19,406 nt of DNA from Hirudo medicinalis (taxonomy: Eukaryota; Annelida; Clitellata; Hirudinida; Hirudinidae). The stretch spans positions 2,169 to 21,574 of the forward strand of contig MPNW01000941.1 of the NCBI GenBank assembly GCA_011800805.1, written 5' to 3'. This document shows positions 7,398-16,741 of the stretch, in pieces. The translations under genes were made by a program, and so were the position numbers. How positions within the stretch are numbered: position 1 is the first letter of the stretch; each line of letters begins with the position of its first letter. Under the pieces are notes generated by a model. That model did no database searches. It was not told the DNA's origin and was given only the letters and a program-made list of their open reading frames with translations.

Positions 7398-9969
7398 GTT
7401 GTTTGTACTTGCTAACACACAGTCAGACTGACCTCATGTGTGTATGCCCTGGAAGGCAGGTTGAACTCTCTGGCGAGGCCGAAGTCTGCGATCTTGATGT
7501 TGCCTTTCGAATCGACCAATAGATTCTGGGGCTTCAAATCCCTGTGCATGATTCGTCGCACGTGACAGTGGTTGAGGCCGCTGAAGAGCTGATGCATGTA
7601 GTTCTGTCGCAGTAAAAGAATGGAGAAATGCCGGTCAGACAGCTTGATTCCATTGTTACTATTATCGTATTATCGTTCAGTTTATTCGAAATATTATTAC
7701 TATATATCGAATAAAAGATCGTTGGAATCCTAATCAGACGATCGTTCGAAATCGAAGCATGTCGACCTTCCAAACAGGGGCATTCCATCCCCTGACCCTG
7801 TCTTAACCATTTAAAAAAGTTCATCCATCTCTGAGCACCAGGCAGTTCCAAAAAACTCACCTTGGTGAGTTCCGGGTCGAGAGGGCCCGGGTTTTTGTCC
7901 ATGAACTTCTTGAGGTCGCAATCGAGGTACTCGAAGATGAGATAGATCGACTTGTCGGAGATAATCTCGTCCAGTAGCCTGGTGGCATGGGAGGAAGGTT
8001 TTTAGAGAAGGTGGCCAAATCAGTCGTTGAATCATTTAATTGGTTATCGTCAAAATTCGAACGTTTGTATTGTTGTTAGAATTGACACAGTTTGTGTCTC
8101 GACAAATTTTACTCGAATCAGAATATGCCATACGATTGGACGACAACAAAATCGTTATTACGATATTAATAATTATATATCATGCTTATGCTGCCCTATG
8201 TAGTTAACTGTTATCATTATTATTATTAGTAGTAGTATTAATGTTTATAGTAAAATTAGTATTATCACTAACGATCACATACAATTAACTAATAACTGCC
8301 ATTATTACTATTATTACATAACAACGTCAGGGGTGCAGGCTGGCCGATCGGGGTGCGTTCCCTTACGGGGTCGTAATAGCAACATTCGAAACGTGTCGTA
8401 TTCGCAACCCGGCCCGCCGGGGTGCGTCCTCGGTTAGGGGGCCATGCAAACGGTAGATCGCTTATAAAGTGCCTTCGCATCCCGTTCGGATGCACGAGGC
8501 ACTCGAACGATCGGCTAAATGCAAATGCAAAACCGGGTCGATCACGAAAAATTAGAAACTCACGAAATAATGTGAGGGTTAGAAATCTCCTTGAGCAGGG
8601 AGATCTCCCTTATGGTCGTGCTCGGAATGCCCACTTCCCGGTCGCTGAGTCATTGTGAGGGGATTGCGATCAATTAACCAATTTGTAAATTAAGTAACGA
8701 TTAATCGAGTTACTTAACTAACGATCAATTGAGTTATATAAAATAAAGTTACATGAAGCAGTCAATTAACTAACGATTAATTGAGTTAACTCAACTGCTT
8801 TGTAAAACTTTATTTTTATTATATAACTGAGTCGGTATTAATCGAGCGAGTTAATTAATTAATTGAGAGAATACACCAATCACACACTAATCAAGTACTG
8901 TTCAAGTGATTAAGTACGACTTAATTAAGTACTACTTGAAGCAGGCACCAATTAAGTACTTAAATATTAATTAAGCAATCTGTCAGAGTAATTAAAATTA
9001 TGTTCCGACGAGAGACCTCTCGAGGCTTATCTTTTTCAGGGCGACCATGTTCCCGGTAGGGATGTGCTTGGCCTTGTAAACGATCCCGTACGTCCCTTCC
9101 CCGATCTTTTCTAGCCGCCTGTAGTTGTCCATTGATTCTCTGTCGGCCTCCTGCTTAGACAATCAGTAGTGATGAAAGGCCCTTTGGCCAGACAATTTGC
9201 TGACAGTTGCATCAATCAGCCAAAGACCGTTCGTTGGTCGACATAAAGGTCACGAAACTATTGTTGTAAATAAACCCATTTGTGTTTTTACTATTCATGA
9301 CTTTCTAGGCCAATTTTGGTCAAAGTTAAGGTTTACAAGCTAAAGAGGGAATAGAATTGTCAAAAGCCACAGAGTAGATTTCTGTGAACAGAAATAGAGT
9401 GAAAATATAAAATTTATCAATCCACATTCACAGAAAAATAGCTTTAATCATCCAAGACAAAGATTTTTGCATATTTATAGAAGAATATAACAAAGATATA
9501 GTAAGCTGTTTCACTAAGCAAATCCTTGCAGCATATACATTTACATCATTTGACTATCTTCTTTAAATGGGACTATCTTGCACTATTCACTCACTATTTT
9601 CAATTGTAAAACAAACAAGGCATGCCTAAAGCAAAGGCTGTGGTTTGAATGTTTGTCAATGCAATGTGACAAAGGATTCTACAAATAATGCCATTTTACA
9701 AATGACATTACAATATTACTAATGAGAAGTTACTAACAAAAAAGCCTGAACGACCAAAATATTATTCAATTAACGATGAAACACAACCAGATGGATGGTC
9801 GAATTAGCAAATATCACAAAACAAAAGTTTTGCATGGACATAGTTTTGTTTGTAAAATAACTCTTAAAAATCTCCATTCAATATTTCTAACCACAAAACC
9901 CTGGTAGAGGTTTACGCTGCATGTGGCCAGCGATTTGGGTTTGGCTTTCGAAAATTCCGAGTTGGCCAT
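5857..9969 (-). CDS. CDK2: Cyclin-dependent kinase, CDK2-type, nine exons, complete
   Basis: This is a serine/threonine kinase of the cell-cycle CDK1/2/3 group, which acts with a cyclin in the nucleus. Exons in transcript order: 9969-9916, 9150-9017, 8644-8564, 7978-7861, 7603-7433, 7204-7103, 6873-6804, 6494-6361 and 5961-5857 (stop). All junctions are GT...AG and stay in phase. Numbered from the ATG at 9132 the protein has 298 residues, the length of human CDK2. Visible features are the glycine loop GEGTYG (11-16, with the inhibitory Thr14/Tyr15), Lys33, a PSTTIRE cyclin-binding helix (46-52), HRDLKPQN with Asp127, DFG at 145, activation-loop Thr160 in AYTHE, RAPE, and [18 protein letters not shown] and WSLGC favour CDK2 over CDK1. 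The ATG at 9969 adds 24 residues and has better context (G at -3, G at +4), with an in-frame stop just upstream. The ATG at 9132 has T at -3. Oddities are PSTTIRE instead of PSTAIRE, YAPSRR where YDPxxR is usual, and a Trp in the usual YSTAVD segment. Confidence 0.93.
6990..7051. repeat. ATC/ATT-rich simple repeat in a kinase intron
   Basis: Two short ATC runs separated by AT-rich sequence lie in the intron between the exons at 7103-7204 and 6804-6873. Confidence 0.8.
7363..7397. repeat. (ATT)n microsatellite in a kinase intron
   Basis: About 11 ATT units lie in the intron between the exons at 7433-7603 and 7103-7204, roughly 35 bases downstream (in transcript direction) of the donor at 7432. 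Confidence 0.9.
7979..8563 (-). other. Kinase intron holding a dispersed repeat
   Basis: This intron separates the PSTTIRE exon from the next one; the donor is gtgagt at 8563 and the acceptor is ccaccag at 7979. It contains short ATT/AGT triplet runs near 8212-8245 and, closest to the PSTTIRE exon, a GC-richer segment (8330-8545) annotated separately as an interspersed repeat. Confidence 0.85.
8371..8527 (+). repeat. Interspersed (SINE-like) repeat, copy 1
   Basis: This GC-richer block inside an AT-rich kinase intron shares several segments, in the same order, with copies at 18834-18966 (+) and 15014-15162 (-). They are a GTAA-AGC stretch, TTCGCAACCCGGCCCG, a TATAAA-like part, and a 41-base end (TCGGATGCAC to CTAAATGCA). 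By my alignment the end matches the 18.9-kb copy at about 30 of 41 bases. The ATTCGCAACCC part looks like a tRNA-type B box, which would fit a tRNA-derived SINE. The boundaries are approximate and no target-site duplication was found. Confidence 0.55.
8695..8788 (+). repeat. 18-base direct repeat, three copies
   Basis: TAACGATTAATCGAGTTA at 8695-8712, TAACGATCAATTGAGTTA at 8719-8736 and TAACGATTAATTGAGTTA at 8771-8788 differ from one another at only one or two bases. A shorter, diverged copy may lie at about 8836-8851. The first two start 24 bases apart. Confidence 0.85.
8732..8829. repeat. Imperfect inverted repeat (fold-back) in a kinase intron
   Basis: The arm at 8732-8762 (AGTTATATAA, AATAAAGTT, AAGCAGT) is the reverse complement of the arm at 8794-8829, with small insertions in the right arm. 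The 31-base loop contains further partly complementary AATTAAC/GTTAACT words. It could be a degenerate MITE or a structural hairpin. Confidence 0.8.
9151..9915 (-). other. Long first intron of the kinase gene (extended model)
   Basis: In the extended model this intron runs from gtaaac at 9915 to taagcag ending at 9151. In the short model it is upstream sequence. It is AT-rich, and apart from these splice sites I see no coding exon, repeat family or recognisable motif in it. Confidence 0.55.
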
Positions 9970-10578
9970 TTCTCAGGATAAAACTCAAATTAATCAAATA
10001 TTCTAGCGAACAAATGCTGAGACAATTTAAATAATAAATAAGACATTAAATTAATTATGGAGGATCTTACAAGCGATTTCCTCACGAGATCATTGTTTTT
10101 ATTTTTCCCGGCTTTTTAGCAACCTTACCCAGATCTCCTTCTAGATTTTCAGGACTAGTTAACATTAGACTAGCGTGCTCACTTGAATTAATATAATCTT
10201 TTAAGACATTTGTCTAAATTTGTGTGTTTGTAATTTCGAATAATTTCAAATATTTATTCTGCTTAGAGAATTTTTATATAGAAATTTTACCGATCGTGAA
10301 CAAATCGAGAATTTGAATTAAAAGAAAACATATTGCTGATTTTTGGCATTGAAGTTGAATTTTTAGCATCAAAAAGGGATCTGCTACTCGTCAGAATTTG
10401 TAAATAAATCATGGGAGTTGTCCAAAGATACGAACGTCAGGGACTTTGGTCATGTTAGCTTCTGCAGTAACTCCCCTTAATTCTAATTTCCCTGTAAATT
10501 TCGAGAAACATTGCATATGATTTTGTAAATAAAACTTATTTAAATAAATAATAACTTTCTAAAGTAAAAACTAATAAG
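9970..10578. promoter_or_regulatory. Shared upstream region of two divergent genes
   Basis: These 609 bases separate the kinase start at 9969 (-) from the unknown gene's start at 10579 (+), so both promoters and 5' untranslated regions should lie here. A TTTTTCCCGGC segment at 10102-10112 resembles an E2F site but does not match the consensus exactly. I see no clear TATA box that stands out from the AT-rich background. Function is inferred from position only. Confidence 0.45.
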
Positions 10579-12942
10579 ATGATGGATTTAATTGACTACT
10601 GGAGCTACTTGCCGAATATTCTGGAAGATATAAAGTTTGTGTAATAACATTTTCACTATTAAACTAAAAAAATTTCTTTAAATTTAAACATTTTAGTTTG
10701 TAGTAATACTATTAGAATATTTACCATCAAATAGGGCTCTCTCCAAACATCGCAAATCAGAAAGTTTCACAGGAACAAAAGTACTGCAGAGACCAAGATC
10801 AGCTAGTACTAATGTAAAAATTTCAAGCAGTAATTTGATTATTAAATACTCTTACTCATTAATAAATTAATTTAAACCACAATTCTCTCATCAATTAACG
10901 ATAGGTTCATAGCGTGCGAAACAGCGTCTGTGTGGCCGGAATCGACAGAGACTCAGTTCTGGCCGTGAAGAAACAAGTCTACCGACTGCTCTCTGGGAGG
11001 TGTGCCTTAGAATCTTTCCATTTTCGAAACGGAGACGACATCAAGGACGGGGCGTTGTTTGTTCCCAAGGTGATCCTTGTAGCTGTGTTCCAGCCCGGAA
11101 GGAAGCTGATCGACGACAACGGTGATGAGGGACAGCTGGATGAAGCTTACGACGAGATCTTCGAGAATGGAGGTAGGGTGGAAAGGCAGACACAGGGACG
11201 TCATTTCGGCTTTTGCTGGGGGGCAAACCCTCGCACAACTTGAAGAGATGGCTTTTTGGCTTATAGCCAAAACAAGGTTCAGGAGGGACCGTTTTCCCCC
11301 TGACCTCAAATGACGTCTCTGGCTGGACACGATACTGACATGCAGGGGCATTATTAAATTTTTACAATTACGACCTTTTTTGCTTCTCCATTACCAAATT
11401 GACATAGCATAGGGGCCCTTGGCTGCTGTGCCTAGGGGCTCGAAATTTATGTCGGAGGCCCTGTTTGAAGTTTTCCGTTTTAATCTCTCTAAAGGATGAG
11501 ATAGATGATCTAATTTGACGAATGCTGAGATGAAAATAATTGAGATGTTACTGAACCAATACGGCTTTTGGTCTTTTTAAAAATTTTTATTAACTTAAAT
11601 GTATTTTTTTTAGTAGCTAATATAATAAACAATGTATAAATAAATTTAAATGGATTAAATAGATATAATAATAATAATAATAATAATACAATCCAATATT
11701 AACATATTAATAAAAAAATTTCACAATTAAATTTAAAACACATTTCCTCACACTTTACTACTCCACAAGCCGAACTGATGCTTGTTTACCTTGACCTGCC
11801 CAAATTGGTCTACCCCATCAACACCCGCAATCTCTATCATGTTCGACTGGAACAGCTGGTATTCCCCGAACAGACCATCGTCAAGAACCTTGCCGGACAT
11901 GGCCTGCTACTGACGCTGACGGAAAACAGCAGGAAACTGAACCAGGTTCAGGAACAGCGACTGCTGGAATGGCTGCTCAGCCCAGTCGACCCGAGGACGC
12001 ACCCTGTTTTCAAAGCGTGCGACCTCTTCAATACCCTCCAGCAACGGAAAGACCCTGTAGGGCTCAGCCAGTCACAGGCCAGCTTAACAGAATCCTCTTT
12101 TCAGAGGAGCTACCAGGCCGATCAGGGACGCAGCGGTGATGAATTTTTCCAGTTCAAGAAGTTTTCTAGGGCCACGCATAGCTCTCCAGAAAGAGGCTGG
12201 AGTGGAGGCTTCACTCAGCAGAATCAGTCCGGGTCGAGGTAGGGATTGAACATGGTTTCCTCGTCTCAGTCATCCTTTTATTTTTTTAATTTATTCCACT
12301 AACACGAATGTGTACAGAGTTTAATTAAACGTACGACAGTCACCTACTTGAGACAAAGTCACGTATTAAAGCATGAAACGGTGGTTGAATTAACAATTTC
12401 AACCGGTACTGCATTCCACGGTCTGACAGTTTCATTATAAAAAAGTCGTTACTGTTTTGTTGTCGTTGTTGCTGTTAAGATGTTTGTGTTACGTAAGGAG
12501 CCGATCAAACAGCCGTCTTTCTTTAAGTTGTCGCAGTAAAAGATCATTTCAAAAATTGAAGATTTTGCGTGATTGATCAACCTCGTCTCTAATTTGTTTA
12601 CAATTACCACTAGTTACTAATTAGTAATAATTAAATTGGTCAATTTCCAGCTCCCAATTGCGCCAGCCTCCACTTCGCTATAGTTCTTCCTCCTCAGGTG
12701 AGGACGACGACGACGAGGATGAGCAGATGAAGCGCCATGGATTCATGACATCCATGGAGAGCTATCCCCTTCTCAAGAGAAACTCCGGTAGCAAGAAAAA
12801 AAAGGGAGACTGCAACAGGCCCATCAAGGACAACAGGGCCAAATCATGGAAAAAGAATAGCGGGACGCCCGGTGCTTTCCAAAACTATGGCAGCGTGGTG
12901 AAAAAGGAGGGCCAGACGTCCAGGAACCCCTTCCTCGCGTAG
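10579..12942 (+). CDS. Unrecognised 387-residue protein, five exons
   Basis: The exons are 10579-10634, 10735-10813, 10905-11172, 11770-12238 and 12651-12942 (stop TAG). All introns are GT...AG and every split codon closes correctly (AA|G Lys, phase 0, G|CC Ala, AG|C Ser); the total is 388 codons. The two adjacent ATGs at 10579 and 10582 both have A at -3, and an in-frame stop lies at 10552. The protein starts MMDLIDYWSYLP, then has a basic, Ser-rich stretch (about 19-45). A globular-looking region (about 46-235) follows, with alternating hydrophobic runs such as VCVAGID, VILVAVFQPG and LMLVYLDLPKLVYP. The end is polar, with a Ser-rich/acidic run (SSSSSGEDDDDEDE) and Lys-rich clusters that could act as nuclear localisation signals. 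No signal peptide or membrane segment is evident. I cannot place it in a family. The head-to-head position with a CDK gene hints at shared expression but does not establish a role. Confidence 0.82.
11173..11769 (+). other. Intron of the unrecognised gene
   Basis: The donor is gtaggg at 11173 and the acceptor is ccacaag ending at 11769. The open frame of the upstream exon continues into it for about 70 bases, but the split codon G|CC supports splicing. It contains an (AAT)n run at 11666-11689 and a GC-richer patch at 11410-11465 with two CTAGGGG/ATAGGGG words. Confidence 0.75.
12239..12650 (+). other. Intron of the unrecognised gene
   Basis: The donor is gtaggg at 12239, and the acceptor, with a good pyrimidine tract, is tttccag ending at 12650. 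The phase AG|C is kept. The interior is AT-rich and I see no repeat or exon in it. Confidence 0.8.
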
Positions 12943-14265
12943 ATTCCGGTCAAGTCAGGGACGACGATCGTCATCACCATCCGCGCCCTTGACGAAGACT
13001 TACCGGCTTTGTTCAACAACTCGATAACAACGACGAGTCGGCTTAGAGTTACTTTGACTGACCGAGACGAAAGGTCGCTAGAAAATTAATCTGTTCGATT
13101 ATTCGATTAACGTTCGATTATTATAATCATCTCCCGGTCGTGATGCCAAACAAAAAGTTCAGTGCCATCCAGAGTGTTTGCGGTTTATATTTAGAAATGT
13201 TTACAGTTCTGGAACAATTCCTGATTTTTCTACTTAAAATTTTGAACGATGTCGACATCGAACGAAATTTTCCGTCAAAAAATGTTTAAGAATTCTTTAT
13301 TTTCCTTCTCCTCGAAAGTAACTCGAGCAACAAGAACGGGGAGGAGTGAGAGAATTTGAAAGGAAAAACGAAACTAAAAGGAGCAGTCCGAAGCGACCTT
13401 GGCGAACGCACGAGGAGGAATAAACAAAACAATGCGATCGTCAACAAGCAACAATACAATCATCAACAAAACAATGCAGTCACCAACAAACATAACAATA
13501 CGATCGCGAACGATAAAACAAAACAAAGCGATCGTCGACGACGAGCGAGTCGAGAGGTCGACAAGAATCGAAGTCGAATTTAAAATCAAATCGACCTCTA
13601 GCAACAAAGTCAACTTTTCAACTAAGTAAGAAAATCTCAATTTGCCTAACAAAGTGCTCGGACTTTCGGGCAAGACTCGGGCGAGCACGCACGAGTCGTC
13701 TGCAGAACGAAAGACACGTCCCCGCCAGAAAAATAGGACCGGTTAAAGATGAACTCGTGTCGCGATGATTCGTCACTCGAGAATATTTTGCAAACTTTAA
13801 AACATCGACTAATTAATTAATTATTATATTATTTATTTATTATTACATATTATGTGTTTGTGAATTAGAATAAAAAGCGAATGTGAATGTCTGCTAATGA
13901 AAACAACGGCATCACGAAAACACCCCTCGACGAATGATGTCTGACGGAGACGAACGTAAAAACGCAACGACGACGACAACATTCCCCGACAAACAACATT
14001 TCAACAATTCAACGACAACAACAACAACAGAAGAGCACGTTGTAAATCCTAAAGATGTCATCTCAAAAACGACTGGTACGTTAGAAACAGGTCGCATTAG
14101 TTCAGCCTGCATCACTATGTTAGTTCGAATTTACAAACACCGTCTAGCTCAGAGACGAGAAACGTTCCAAAACGACGAAGGGTCGAGACAAAATAAACAA
14201 AAACCAACCGACGAATCCGACCTCTCTCGTCGGACGACGACCCTTGCCACTTGCCCCCCTGTGGA
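12943..14265. other. Convergent 3' region after the unrecognised gene
   Basis: No convincing coding exon is visible. The stretch holds AATAAA on the plus strand at 13419-13424 and 13869-13874. On the minus strand AATAAA overlaps 13832-13841 and could serve the zinc-finger gene. A degenerate CGATCG-containing array lies at 13421-13535, and ACG/ACA triplet-rich sequence at about 13965-14035. Open frames of 60-165 codons across it are low-complexity (Asn, Thr, Lys, Arg) or antisense to the zinc-finger gene. Confidence 0.6.
13421..13535. repeat. Degenerate tandem array with CGATCG cores
   Basis: About five imperfect units of 20-29 bases are each built as AACAAAACAAT-GCGATCGTC. CGATCG is intact at 13435-13440, 13501-13506 and 13529-13534, and mutated (CAATCA, CAGTCA) in the other two. 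It is translatable but low-complexity. Confidence 0.65.
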
Positions 14266-14834
14266 TCAGTGGGCAGCCCTGCCCAAGTGGTGCTTGTTTT
14301 CGTGCCTCACCAGGTATCGTCTGCAGGTGAAGAGCCTCTCGCAGAAAGAACAAGACAAAGACTTTGGTTCATGCTTGGCTTCGATGTGTCTTCTCATGCT
14401 CTCGCGCCTGGTGAAGCTCGTTTGGCAGTAGGGGCAGGTGGTGTGGAGGCGCCAGTCGTCCGGCAGGGCTTCCGGGTGGCAGGCCCTGATGTGCTCCGTC
14501 AGCATCCCCGTCCGGTAGAACTGACGGCCGCAGTGCTCGCAGGTGCGATGCATCTCGGGCCTGTGCTTGAGCCGATGGACCTGAGTTTGGAACGATAAGT
14601 TATGATAACGTGTGATTATAATTATTTTGTATGGGTTTTTTGTAGGTCTTTCCCACCTTGAGGGTCTCAGAGGTGGCGAGTATCTTCCCGCAGTCCTCAC
14701 ACCTGTTGATGAGGCCCAAGTGGACCGACTGGATGTGATCGGAGAGCTGAGTGCGGATGGAGAAGGACTGCGAGCAATACTCGCACACGAACTTGCTGGA
14801 ATTTATGAGAACCATTAATTAATGATATTCTGAC

Positions 14835-14894
<60 letters not shown>

Positions 14895-16741
14895 GTAATA
14901 ATAATAATAATAATAAAAATGTGTGTATATATATATATATATATAGTATCATAAGCATAAGCATCACAATATTAATCACATATTAACAATATTAATAATA
15001 TCACAAAAAAAAGCGATATCATTGCTATTTATAAGTGCATTCACAGAATGCCTTAAACTCAAGCATCAGGGGCACTTAGACCCCATGGGTGCCTCGTGGT
15101 GGTGCGGGCTGGGTTTCAAACACTTAACTTCACGAGTAACGACTGTCGCTTTTACGGTCGCGTGCAAGACGTCGTCACAACGTCGTAACCTTTCGAGTTA
15201 ACTCGTGCCCAAGTGAAACAGAAATTTAAACCTTGTTAATTTGTCTGAGTCTTTGTAACATCTTGTCAACATTCTGAATGATTTATCTCCATTACAAAAT
15301 TTGAATCTTTATTATATATAATATATATATAATTATAATATAATTATATAATTAATAAAATATAATTAATAAAATAATAAATATAATTATAATATATAAT
15401 TAATATTATTATATTATAATTAATATATTAATATAATTAATATATTTGAATTATTTCAGTTTCGTGGAGGAAAATTAAATTATTAAGAATAACTAATGAT
15501 AAAAGAAATGATTGGATTAAATAATTTGTAAGAATTGGAAATTAGTTAATCACGGTTACAACGATAGTCACCAATTCATGCAACCTTAACTTATCTCGAC
15601 TTTCACGTTAAAAAATGCATTCATGACGTCGAATTTTAGCACGAGGAATTCGTCCAATAAAACATCAAAGCTAATATTATTAATAATATCTTAAAAATTG
15701 GAGACGGCCACAAACAAAACCTGTTGGCCCTGTAGACCGGCATGCGGGGTGCTGCTGCTTGACGTGGGAGGTCAGGGCAAGTCTGCCGGGAAAGGCGATG
15801 TTACAGGTCGAGCACCAATGGATTCGATGGTGGTAGATATTGTGGAGATTGAGGCTACCCCTCGAGGGAAAGACGGTGTCGCAGTTGATGCACAGGAATG
15901 ACTGCTCCCCGTGGTTGTCGCTTCGGTGTCTCCTCAAGTCCCGGACGTCCGGGAAGTCGAGACGGCACTCCAGACACCAGAAGGTCATCTTTCCGTCCTT
16001 TCCGGGCAGTTTTTTCGTGGAATGCATTCTCCTCTGGTGGAGGGCGAGGCTCGATTTCAGCCTGAAAATCTTTCCGCACTCCGAGCACGAGAAGTGTCGG
16101 CTCGAGGACTCGGCGTCCTTCGTCTTCAGGCCGTTCTTCTTGACCCGGTCGATGATCTTCTGGATTTTGCTCAGCTGTTGGTAGTTCACGTGGTTCTCTT
16201 TCAGATGTTCCATGAGCATTTTGTGACTGTCGAGCATCTTGTTGCAGTGTCTGCAGTCCCTCCTCTGAATGACGTTATTATGCTGGATTATAGAATGGTC
16301 CTTCAGATTGACGAAGTTGTCGAAGCTTGACTCGCAACTTTTACAGACGAAGAAAACTTTGCGCTCTCCCTTCAGGACGGCATAGTCGGTAGCCGGCAGA
16401 TACCCTTCAAGTTCTGCCAGAGACACGCAGTCCAGAGAATCTTCTTCGGCGTCGTCGTCGAAAATTTCGGACTTGATGTCGCTCTGAGAAACGTCGGTGG
16501 AAAGGTTTTCCGTCTGCTCGCTGTCTGATTGGTGGAGATGAGTGTCCACAACCTGGAAACAATCGATGTTGTGCTCATTTTTCAGATGGAGCTGGATGTT
16601 CGAGACAATTTTATCGCATGACATGCAAGTGTATTCCTCTTTGACATCGTTCCCGATCGTTATATTGGCCTTGGAGTGCTCCGATGAGTCGTCGAATTGG
16701 CTGGGCATGCTCACATATTGCACCGGTTGTGAATCATTCAT
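14266..16741 (-). CDS. C2H2 zinc-finger protein with 12 fingers, three exons
   Basis: This is a probable nuclear DNA-binding regulator. The exons are 16741-15738, 14795-14657 and 14580-14266 (stop TGA), giving 485 residues. The phases fit: CG|C (Arg) at the first join and phase 0 at the second. The start ATG at 16741 has an in-frame TAA a few codons upstream. Finger positions by residue are about 39-57, 133-154, 163-184, 219-240, 256-277, 284-305, 310-331, 339-360, 367-387, 395-416, 430-451 and 458-478. Finger 1 is atypical, with only nine residues between its second Cys and first His. Finger 9 is split by the last intron. Between fingers 1 and 2 is an acidic, Ser/Asp/Glu-rich segment (about 70-110) that could be an activation or interaction region. 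Linkers are not the TGEKP type, and no ZAD, KRAB or BTB domain is visible. The target DNA is unknown. The first donor (CCG|gtctac) is weaker than the rest; an alternative 20 bases on would break the phase. Confidence 0.9.
14836..14945. repeat. (AAT)n microsatellite followed by (TA)n
   Basis: An AAT array runs to about 14918, interrupted once by a CAG-like triplet near 14894. It is followed by about ten TA dinucleotides at 14926-14945. Confidence 0.95.
15014..15162 (-). repeat. Interspersed (SINE-like) repeat, copy 3
   Basis: Read on the minus strand it contains GTAAAAGCGACAG, then GTGTTTGAAACCCAGCCCGC, then a CACTTATAAATAGCAA part, in the same order as copies at 8371 and 18834. The GTTTGAAACCC word is close to a tRNA B box. 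The overall match is diverged, and the ends are estimated. Confidence 0.5.
15311..15445. repeat. Self-complementary AT-only tract
   Basis: About 135 bases consist almost wholly of TATAATTA, ATATATAA and TAATTAAT words, many of them palindromic. It is low-complexity sequence inside the zinc-finger gene's first intron. Confidence 0.85.

Larger units (their letters stand above)
8645..9016 (-). other. Kinase intron with fold-back and short direct repeats
   Basis: This intron follows the glycine-loop exon. It is dominated by TTAATTAA-like words, a cruciform-forming inverted repeat (8732-8829), three 18-base direct repeats (8695-8788), and several AATTAAGTACT words at about 8900-8970. Confidence 0.8.
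14796..15737 (-). other. Large intron of the zinc-finger gene
   Basis: It runs from gtctac at 15737 to attccag ending at 14796. It contains an interspersed repeat copy (15014-15162), a long AAT array next to a TA run (14836-14945), and a TATAATTA-rich tract at about 15311-15445. I see no exon in it. Confidence 0.8.

Noticed and set aside
13356..13629. Overlapping plus-strand frames of about 75 codons
   Set aside because: They translate the degenerate AACAA/CGATCG array in two frames at once, which signals repeat sequence and not a gene.
13934..14598. Plus-strand frames of 165 and 115 codons
   Set aside because: Mostly antisense to the last zinc-finger exon, with an ACA/ACG simple-repeat leader.
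15698..16330. Several plus-strand frames up to 139 codons
   Set aside because: Shadows of the first zinc-finger exon on the opposite strand, where twelve spaced Cys/His fingers leave no doubt about the coding frame.
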